A stretch of 64,000 bases of DNA from positions 3,578,535 to 3,642,534 of the forward strand of contig JAJEKV010000094.1 in the NCBI GenBank assembly GCA_021234155.1, read 5' to 3'. Numbering within the stretch: position 1 is the stretch's first letter; every line of letters begins with the position of its first letter. The translations under genes were made by a program, and so were the position numbers. The notes below the pieces were generated by a model. It did not search any database. It saw only the letters and a list, made by a program, of their open reading frames with translations, and had not been told where the DNA came from. This DNA is from Isoetes taiwanensis (Eukaryota; Streptophyta; Lycopodiopsida; Isoetales; Isoetaceae). This document shows positions 55,545 through 64,000 of the stretch, in pieces.

Positions 55545-56811
55545 GGGATATTCCCGATCATCAACTGCTTGGTATTAATGTTCTCCCATCCGGTCAAGCT
55601 ACTAAGCTCTTGGGGATGCCTTTATCATTAGATCATAGCTTAAAGGGTCTTTGGGATCCTATTATTCGAGAATAATAAAAAAAGTCTGAATAATTACAGA
55701 ATTACCTCACTCTAGTCGAGTAACTATTATAGCAAACTCTGTCCTTGCAAGCTCTCATGTTTATTTCTCCCTTTGCTCTTGTTGCTCTAAATGTGTTTAC
55801 CTTGAGCTAGAGAAAATTATCGAATTTTATTTGGAAGGTGGCACCTAGTTAAATCGGAAATCCATATGCAAACCAAAAGTTAAAGGGGGTCTTGGCTGTA
55901 AAATCTTTTTCCTCCAAGCTCAATCTCTTGCTGTGTAAATTTATGCAGAAGGCTATTCATGGGAATCAATCCCCCGCCTACAAATTTGTCGGATGGATCA
56001 ATCAAAGTCGTCTTTACTCGGGTCACCCATCTATTCAAAGACTTATTGCCTAATTACGCCTTCACTCATCCAAGATCTGCTCCCAATATCTCTCCTTTAA
56101 TGAGCAATATGATTAAAGCTTGAATTCCATCTCTCAACATTTTTAGTTCATCTCTTCTCGATAAGCTTCATTGTGATCTCGCCTATATTTTTTGAACCCT
56201 ATCTTAGGTGATCAAAATTCTACATTTCGGCCATCAAGCATCCTAAGATTTGTAAGAAATGGCATGATGCTTTGGACTATACTTCATCAGAGATCTCTTT
56301 GTTGGAGATAGAATTATCTCTTGGACTGCTCTAAAAATATTATTAAAGGTACCTCCTTTGATAGAAAGGTATTCTTTTTTATCAAGCCTTTCTGTCGAAT
56401 CTTTCTCCTAACTCTGGGAAAGGAGACTGGTTTTTGAATGGTAAGTTTGATTATAAAGTGAAAAATGTGTATACTGCCATAGCTTCTGGTCCAATAGATA
56501 GCAAAGCAATGGTCAAATGGGGTATTAATCATGATCAGCTCAAAATTCTCTTCAAGAATGTTTGGAATTCTTACTGCCCTCCCAAAATCTCCTATTTCAT
56601 ATGGCTTGTTGCTAATGGCAGTCTAAACAATTTACATTCTATGTCTAATAGATATCCAAACATTATGGCAGACTGTCCTTTAAGATGTAATGCTATTGAA
56701 GATATGACTCATATTTTTTGCTGTGATAAGTTGATTGGCTTCTGGAATTGGATTGCTGATAAATTTGGTATTTTGTATGATGGGAATTTTCTTTCTTTCA
56801 TCCAAAACTAG
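55545..56811 (+). pseudogene. LINE ORF2, RT C-terminal part and zf-RVT domain
   Basis: After the insertion the LINE resumes with HQLLGINVLPSG and KLLGMPLSLDHSLKGLWDPI, which in L1-type RTs follow the YADD block. The frame is then badly broken to about 56430. From 56434 a 125-codon frame shows the zf-RVT signature: CPPKISYFIWLVANGSL, then cysteines in CPLRC, EDMTHIFCCDK and a Trp-rich end. Confidence 0.8.
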
Positions 56812-57836
56812 AAAGCTAGAAACCGTGTCTTGTATGGAAAGAAAAGACCCTCTATCTTCTGGATTAAGATGAATTTCCAATTTGACTTTGAGATTATTGC
56901 CACTGCTCATAAAAATAAATTTGGAGCTAATCATGACAGGAACTGGGAGAATCATGGCGCTTTTAGGGGTCACTATAATTTATTTGCTTCCAATTTAAAT
57001 GTTGTGGATTCTAATGCTTTTCTCTCGGATGATACTAGAATACCTTAACTTCTTGCGTAGAGATGGAGCTCGGAAATTTGATGACATCTCGCCATATAGC
57101 CAAGGTTCCAAAGATCAGGTCATGAAGAATGATTTGGCTACTTCCATGGAATCCTTCCTCAAAGGGCACAATGAGATATCCGAAGAGAGTGAAGATCTTT
57201 GGGCATCTATATTGTGGAGGAGGTGGTTGATTCACTTGCCTTTGGGCTTTCCTGGCCAATCATAATTTCATCCTCACTGAAAGACAGTTGACCAGGTATA
57301 GAACCATGTACTACAATCACAAACTCCTAGCTGATCTGTATGGTTCGCTGATGATATTACTGGAGGACAAGGACAAATTTCGGCTCTTTTACACCAATAA
57401 TTGGGGTCCAAATCAATACTATTTTGGATCTACAGACCCATTCAATGCCTACTTCAATTCCGTTTTCTTCTCTGATCAATGATCTCCACATCTATAGCCT
57501 CTTCCTAAGTATGCTTCTGCTCTTAACTAATCTTCATCTGGTTTATTTTTGGGAAGGACTATACTTTTTGCAGGTGCTTACAGTTTATATAGAGCTTCAG
57601 TCTCATCAGCTTGGGGCTTCATCGAATTGTTATATCTTGGAGCATTTTGTCTATTGGCACATTGTTGGTTACATAATGTCCTTTGATTTTTGTGCTAGAG
57701 CTCATAATCTATAATATGAAGCTCTATGCTGACCATCTATTTTCTCATGTGCTTCTCTATAAAGCACATTCATGCTATGTTCTTGAGATTTTATAATTAA
57801 CGACAAAACCATCTCTTGCTTTCAAAAAAAAAAAAA
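56812..57836 (+). pseudogene. LINE 3' end and poly(A) tail
   Basis: Short frames continue to about 57260 without a domain I recognise, then AT-rich untranslated sequence, then 13 A's at 57824-57836. The target duplication follows directly. Confidence 0.7.
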
Positions 57837-57844
57837 GATTCCAC

Positions 57845-60073
57845 TCATGCATGTCCTTTTTGAAAAAGAAGATTAAGAAACAGGATGTTAACCTTTCCTC
57901 TCCGTTGTGATAAAAGATAGGTGGTTATATTTTTATTTTCTAAAGGGCGAGGGATTATTGGTGATAGTTAAAAAATAGTTAAAATAATAACACCTTGGCA
58001 TATGCACATAAAGACCGAGGCAAAGTGGAATATGTCAAACCTCTTAATTTTCAGATCGAAACTTTATTTGCTTGTAATTAAAAGTTAAGTTCTAAATCTT
58101 GAGTAGTTGAATCTCACCTAACCTTGAACCAAAGTTGAATATAATGGACAAACGATTATTAATTCTATTAGAATATAGTTCCCTCCCCCCCCCCTCAACT
58201 CCCCTTTTTTGTCTTTGGCAATTTCAATAAAATCATCCATCTCCTATCTGTCTTATTAACAGTATAATTCTTTTGTGACAAATCTCACAAGGCCACTATA
58301 AATATTTCTTTGATTTCAAACTTATGGGGTTGGACCCAAATTTTTGAGATTTCAAACTTATGGAGTTGGACCCGAATTTCTGCTAGTAATGGATTTGTAT
58401 TAATTTGAATGGCGAGAAAGATGTTCTTGAACATTTGGAATTTGAACCTACGTTATGCACAAAGTTTAAGCAAACTAAAACGGAATTACAATGGGTGAGA
58501 GTTCATCAAGATTTAAGTTCCTATTGGGGTTGAATTGCTATCGCCACACATTTGACTTACTATTTCCCCCACATTTGCAAATGTGATCATTTCCTGCTAT
58601 TTCCAGTGATCAATCCCTTATTATGAATACTTTTTATGGGTTATGTTTGATGGAAGCCATGTTTCTAATCCGCGAGTACAAATCCATGGGTTGCAAGTAA
58701 AGCATGACTCGGTGCATGAAGAGAACAGAATAAAAAAAATGAAGATTGGCTTTACTTGGTCTCAAAAACACTGGACCTCGAACTACAATTTGTTCATGGG
58801 TTGCTGGCAAAGTATGAAGTTATGCATGAATAGAGCAAATATGAAGCAGAAATTAGTCCTGGCTCAAAAAAGATCGGCCATGCTTCAAAAGAAAAAAAAA
58901 TGGCAGTTTTTTCATATCTTAATTTTGATAAAATAGAATCTGGAAGTGCAATTTCTCTCCATGGGTTACTGACAAAGCATAAATCAAACTCTAGTATGGT
59001 AACCCAAGCACTTAAGACTGGCAACTCCGACCGCTCCTTTTGGAATATACGTGGATGTTAAGCCTTATCATGCAGATACAGAAATCAGGAGAAGCACACA
59101 ATGGAGGATTTGGAAAACCGTGTTTTTTCAGCCAGTTGAATCTCAGGCAAATTGAAGTATGCCCGTGACTTCTCAAGATAGCAATGTGCTGATTAATTAC
59201 AGCAGGGAAGAGCTTCAGGTGTTTTCAACTGTGGAGAAACAGGGACGGTTAATTGCACAAGGTGTATGATCTCTAGAGACAATGGCAGCTTGACATCTTT
59301 GATGCTGTGAAATTAGAGAAACTGAAACAAAAGCTACTGAATCGCTAAAGGTGAATCAAAAGCTACTGCAAAATGAAAGTTGAAAAAGAATAGACTAGAA
59401 AGCTTTAGGGCAGCGGTGGCAGGAAGAAACAACCCATGGCTATGGAATGCGAGACGTCCAATCTTCTGATACGATCCAATCTTTTGAAAAATACCCTTGT
59501 GTAGCAGAATACCTAAGCATAAGTTACAATAATGCTATGAATATTAAGAATAAATATGTTCATAGAAATATGAATAAATATGTTCATAGAAATATCAACA
59601 AATGACACTTACAAAACCATAGCATCCTCAATAGAAGATGAAAGGGCATCAAACACTACCCACTATCCAATTTAAAGGAAGCACACTGCCAACCACAACA
59701 TACAATGGTGTTGAACAGAGTAAATCAAACCAACACTAAGCCGAGGAAGAGATGCATCCATATATTCCCTTTATACCAACAATTCCACAAAGACCCAATG
59801 GCATTCTTACATTCTTACAAATCCTAAAAAAGATGGGATCTACAATTAATAATTGGGCTTCACAGCAATCTTCGAAATCCAAAAGCTTGCCTCCACCATT
59901 AACCCCAAGAGATACATGTCAAATACCTGAAGCGACTGCAGCTATAGACCCACCTGAAAATTCCATCTAAAGAATAGGAAATCCTATTGTTTAAATTCGG
60001 ATTTTCTGGTTTGATAAAAACGTTTTTGGTTTTTTTTTAACATCATTTTCCGAAGGTTTAAGGTTTATTGGCA
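57845..60073. other. No gene recognised; a ~115-170 bp partial repeat
   Basis: Sequence beginning ATGGGTTGCAAGTAAAGCATGA near 58686 recurs as ATGGGTTGCTGGCAAAGTATGA near 58797 and ATGGGTTACTGACAAAGCATAA near 58962. A phrase TTTGAGATTTCAAACTTATGG region is duplicated near 58312 and 58347. No gene is supported. Confidence 0.5.
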
Positions 60074-60780
60074 GCCGGAAGATTTTTTGACATCAAAATC
60101 GAGAAAAACATTTTCATGATTTGCGGATATGGCGTAAAATTAGGGATGGGAAAACTTATGCGGCATGAGAGGCGTGTGGCCAAATCCGATGCTTAAGATC
60201 TTAGGGTTGCATCGTATGATTTGGGTTCCCGGTTTTTGTATGATTTATGTTTTGGCTCGATAGCACGGCGAGGAGGAGGACGCCATGCCATGCCCGCGAT
60301 TGAATCGACCCGCGATTGAATGGCGATTTTGTCTTACGGCAATCTTTCAACCCCGGCTTCATTATCTCGATCCTCGGCCATGGCATGCCGATATTATATA
60401 GGCCCGAGATGATTCACGGAATGCATAGATCCGGTTCTAGCACAATTAGGCCCATGCCTTAAGTCGCGAGCTATTTCGGTATTGTCTCAATACTTTCATG
60501 TTTCTTGATCTCTTTTTGCCTTCATCTTTTTCCAATTGATCTTTGCTTTCATTTTACGATTCTTCTTTTTCTAGGAATCAGAGCTCCCCATCCATGCTCT
60601 AGCAAAGCCAGCGATTAGGTATGATAATCATTACATTGTTCATATTAGGGCCCTCCTTTGTGGTGTTCTTGATCTTGATGCTCTGTTGCACAAGAACTAT
60701 GCGGGCTTTTGGTGTTTTACTTCGGTGAAGCCACAATCTCTATCAAATTTTGTCATTTTTTTCAATAATATATAATGGAG
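60074..60780. other. Non-genic stretch with no CTG or CAG from 60,074 to 60,578
   Basis: No gene recognised. About 505 bases lack both CTG and CAG although about 15 occurrences would be expected by chance. The stretch does not look low-complexity otherwise, so the absence is striking. Confidence 0.7.
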
Positions 60781-60799
60781 CATGTGTTGAGGAGCACAA

Positions 60800-61350
60800 A
60801 AATAGGCCTGATCGCGTCGATCCGAGACATCGGATCGCCATTCTAGAATGGGGACGAGCATGCATGTCATGCATGCATCTTGCGGGCGGCATGCCCGTTT
60901 TGGGTTAGGAGTTAAACTATTTCAGGCGTTTTACGCATCCATGTCTCATCTACCCTCTTCTCTCGGCGGATACCTTATTCTCTTTGAATTGTTTCCGGCG
61001 GGGAGGGGCTTCTTCACCTTTGGTTTTATAATTGGCGATCTTTCTTGCTATCCTTTACCGGCCTTTGGCCTCGTCTTTGTGACATTAGGCCCCTCGATCC
61101 TAGTTTGTAAAAAGTTCTTTGGTGGTGGGCGTTTGTTGGTTTCTTGCGAGAGTCCCATTCTAGAATCGCATCGATCAGAACATCGGATCGCCATTCTAAA
61201 TGGGGCGAGCATGCATGTCATGCATGCATGCGGGTGGCGCATGCGTTTTGGGTTGGGGTTAAGCTATTTCAGGCGTTTACGCATCCATGTCTCATCGGTA
61301 GCTTCCTCTTCTCTCCATGATACCTTATTCTCTTTGAACCCACCCTCCCC
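60800..61350. repeat. ~370-bp direct duplication with CATGCA-rich core
   Basis: Segments starting near 60815 and 61165 share CATCGGATCGCCATTCTA, GAGCATGCATGTCATGCATG, TTTTGGGTT, CTATTTCAGGCGTTT, CGCATCCATGTCTCATC and ATACCTTATTCTCTTTGAA in the same order. A third piece (TTTGTTGGTTTCTT...CCCATTCTAGAAT) recurs near 61130 and 61798. Confidence 0.85.
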
Positions 61351-62489
61351 TTCTTTGTTTATTGTTCAAGTTACGTTTTATCATGTTTTCCACCCGGTGA
61401 TGCTTTTTCCACCCGGCCGGTGATGCTATTCTCTGGTATGTTTCTCTTTGTTGTGTTGGTGATGTGCGCAGTGCGAGGTTGGCGGCGGCATCCGTTTTGA
61501 CTTCTCCCATGCGGGGTTTTTGGGGGGCGATTCTATGCCTTACGTTTGTCTAAGCCCCTTGCGAGAGGCTTATCACTAGGGTTTTCCTCGAAACCGAAGA
61601 GCGAGTTTTTAATCCCCGTTGACAAGCTTTCGGCGGTACATCAGCCACTCATTTATTAGCATTGTATTTGTTTTGGGGTCCAAATGATATAATTGGATTT
61701 TCCTTTTATTTTTAGGTATGGGTAGTTCGCATGTGTCGCTACTACCCTTATCCTATTGTAGAAAATCTGTGAGATGAATGAGAAGCCTATCTATGGGGTT
61801 TGTTGGTTTCTTTGCGAGTCCCATTCTAGAATTGTTAATTTAACCCTCGATACCCAATGAGAGCACGCATTTGGGCGGTTTGATTATGGCTATGGAAAAT
61901 CTAATCCTCTTAATTCTTTTGGAGCTCCAAAGATTGGCTTTGTCTTTTGCGAGCAAAAGTTGATCATCTTTTTTCTTCCATCAATGGAAATGAAAACATC
62001 ATCATTGTTTTGTATTGGATCTATCTTGCATATTCAATTACTGCACAAAGTAAAAGCGAGACAAAGAGTCTAAAGTGGGTTCATGGTTTAAATTTCATTT
62101 TACATTTCTCAAGCATGCTATTTACATCATCTTATAGCAGGCAATGTCCTACTTGGTTGAGCTGCAGAGGACTCACAACTACTCATCATAACTTCCAGAA
62201 GTAAGTATCTTTTGAATAATACAATATTTGCTCAAACATATAGCAGCATGGGGACTTTAGAATGCTAATTTAGTAGTTTAGGGATAGTAATATCCAATAG
62301 AAATGCATGTGGGAGGACTCTATTGATCTTTGGCGTAATGTCTACATTTGATTGCATCAGCTCACAATAAAACTGGAAATGTAAATGCTTGCTTTTCAAA
62401 GCTGAATGATATCCTATTGTAGCGGAGAAGCGTAAAGAAGACAATCCCCCAGGCTGGTCTTCTAAATTTTGCAACCCATTTTTTAAGAG
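61351..62489. other. No gene recognised
   Basis: AT-rich to moderate GC intergenic sequence with repeated phrases shared with 60800-61350. No domain or RNA gene was seen. Confidence 0.5.
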
Positions 62490-63240
62490 GTGATATTTTT
62501 TCTTCCATGGGAAAGCGAAGAAGCATTAGCAAGTTATTACGATGGGCTGAAAAGTCAAGAAGGAATACTTAGGAAGGTGATCCACGAATGGGAGATAGCT
62601 ACCGCCAAATGGCTGAGGTTTATACGAGGTCCTTGGGTATCTGAGATACCTTATCATTTGCTAAAAAGCTTTGGTTATTCATCAAAAAGTCATGGCGTTG
62701 GATCTCTTGCGTAAGCATCGGATAGGCGGCTTCTTGCGGTCATCTACAAGGGCATGGATGATTATGAGAAGGTTTTGGAACAACATAAGCTTGCGAGAAG
62801 TGTTTATACAACACAACTTTGCGGATGCTAGAATTGCGGATATTGCAATTCTGCGGACTTGCAAATTATCCTCAAACTTTATAGCGATCTTTGTGGCTAC
62901 AACTGCGAGAATACATTATCTCAAATGGATGCGAGAAAGCCACGCAAAATCATTAGTACATGTGAACTTGGCAAAAGCATAAGCTTAGTTTGGAAAATGT
63001 GGTGGATGCCGACGCCATTGCCAAATTCCATTAGATATATCTAAGAACGACAAGGCTAGCAAACAAGTTGGCGGTTCTTGAGAAGGCTTTGTTGAGCTTG
63101 CTTCCATTAGTGAAAGGTTGAGTGAGTCGAGCAGTTTGTTACATTCTTTGAAACATGTGCACAAATGCAACATGTCTCTATAGAACACTAAAAGCAACTT
63201 TGGCGCATCAACAATCTGTGATTAAGGCTCTTGCTTCTCC
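62490..63240 (+). pseudogene. Possible decayed coding sequence, family unknown
   Basis: The plus strand alternates between frames that read like protein, for example SEEALASYYDGLKSQEGILR, then DYEKVLEQHKLARSVYTTQL near 62755-62815, then LANKLAVLEKALLSLLPLVK near 63055-63115. The helical, Leu/Lys/Glu-rich character suggests one coiled or helical protein broken by indels. I cannot name the family. It could be a host gene affected by consensus errors or a true relic. Confidence 0.25.
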
Positions 63241-64000
63241 TTTTTGGGATGCAATTATAATATAATCAATTAAAATGTGGCAAAATTAATTAATTAAAAT
63301 GTGGCAAAATTAATCAAATCGCCCCTATGTACATAAATTTAGTTCATTGGATTTGTCATGGTTCCCCAATCACTTCCTCACGGTTTACATAGCATTTATT
63401 GATTGAATTTGTTCTTCTATGAATCATCAAGAAGAGGATATTATCTTACTATGCAAGTTAATGCCTTTGTTCCATTAATGATGAAGCTTTTGTGCTAGAG
63501 CCGATATATAGGCACTTGGAATTCTTGCATTGGGTTAGTACATGGTCATGCACCGTTCTCAAAATATCCACCCGATGAAGGTAGTATCCATTTTGAACAT
63601 GTGCATGATAAGTTTTCGTTCTCAAAATATTTACCAATGAAGGTAATATAAGTTTGTTCGATTTATTTGTTTCAACATGTGCTAGGTTTTTTATCTTTCA
63701 TTTAATTGTTCTGTACCATATACTTATGAGACAATAAATTTTCAACATACATTTAGTGTCACATTACATGCTACCACCTATTACGTTGATAGCCTTCACA
63801 TTGTGATTTATTTATGGCTGCTGGCTATTTTTTCTCCATTCCCCTGTTTAATGGCCCCACAAAACAACTCTTCCATCTAATCTTTGGAAAGCAAGAGTGG
63901 GTCTCTTTTGACAGCCAGTACTTTAAAACTCTAGCAACAGAACGACATTGAACTTAACAGAAGTAATAGGAAGGATACGGACAGATTGGATAGACAAACT
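63241..64000. other. No gene recognised
   Basis: AT-rich. The phrase AAAATGTGGCAAAATTAAT is tandemly repeated at about 63269-63312, and TTTTCGTTCTCAAAATAT-type phrases repeat near 63550 and 63615. Confidence 0.5.

Larger units (their letters stand above)
48808..57836 (+). mobile_element. 5'-truncated L1-type LINE, interrupted
   Basis: Bounded by the target duplication AGATTCCAC (48799-48807 and 57836-57844) and ending in 13 A's at 57824-57836. The order is the end of ORF1, an APE-type endonuclease, RT, a zf-RVT segment and an unassigned tail. The 5' end starts inside ORF1. A 3.2 kb element (52261-55476) splits the RT. Without that insert the LINE is about 5.8 kb. It is inactive: it lacks its promoter, has stops and frameshifts in ORF2, and the RT is interrupted at the catalytic YADD. 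Confidence 0.9.

Noticed and set aside
60848-61423. 191-codon plus-strand frame
   Set aside because: It runs through a direct duplication and its two halves simply repeat the same DNA. No domain; composition like random translation of GC-moderate repeat DNA.

Overview
This window looks like nuclear DNA of a land plant with a large, repeat-rich genome. It holds one intron-rich host gene of plant type, nested LTR retrotransposons with plant tRNA primer sites, a plant L1-type LINE, several fold-back elements and many decayed repeats. A fern, lycophyte or gymnosperm is my guess, but nothing here fixes the lineage. No bacterial operons, CRISPR arrays, rRNA genes or intact tRNA genes were seen.

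Layout. 1-2.5 kb: no gene, two short tandem duplications. 2.5-3.1 kb: a tRNA-derived SINE-like element and a 3-copy tandem repeat. 3.3-4.8 kb (minus strand): an HUH-type Rep-like open frame with two unrecognised co-directional frames behind it. 7.76-9.94 kb: five copies of a ~435 bp tandem repeat. 11.3-14.8 kb (minus): a complete nine-exon ubiquitin-specific protease gene of the UBP23/USP36 type, the only confidently identified host gene. 15.5-17.8 kb: a degenerate AGATTC array of ~1.2 kb between two ~435 bp direct repeats. 17.8-19.0 kb: a GC-rich island, perhaps mitochondrial DNA. 22.6-23.8 kb (minus): a secreted proline-rich, extensin-like frame with a TATA box. 25.6-26.05 kb (minus): a candidate small two-exon gene. 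26.3-27.5 kb: a decayed Ty3 integrase piece. 28.4-29.1 kb (minus): exon-like unrecognised frames.

31.1-43.6 kb is a nest. A 9.7 kb Ty3/gypsy element lies inside the 5' LTR of a gag-only LTR element. It has ~2.1 kb LTRs, a CCATT target duplication, a tRNA-Gln primer site and two RNase H domains, one upstream of the RT. The gag-only element carries its own truncated 3' LTR, which preserves the empty insertion site. 47-48.8 kb holds fold-back elements. 48.8-57.8 kb is a 5'-truncated LINE with poly(A) tail and target duplication. It is split in its reverse transcriptase by a 3.2 kb inverted-repeat element that itself contains another fold-back. The remainder, 57.8-64 kb, is repeats and possible decayed coding sequence.

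The genes do not form a pathway; the order reflects layered insertions around one conserved deubiquitinase gene. A technical caution: mismatches between the two long LTRs cluster at CTG/CAG triplets, and 60,074-60,578 lacks both triplets. This pattern suggests locally unpolished consensus, so some broken frames may not be biological.
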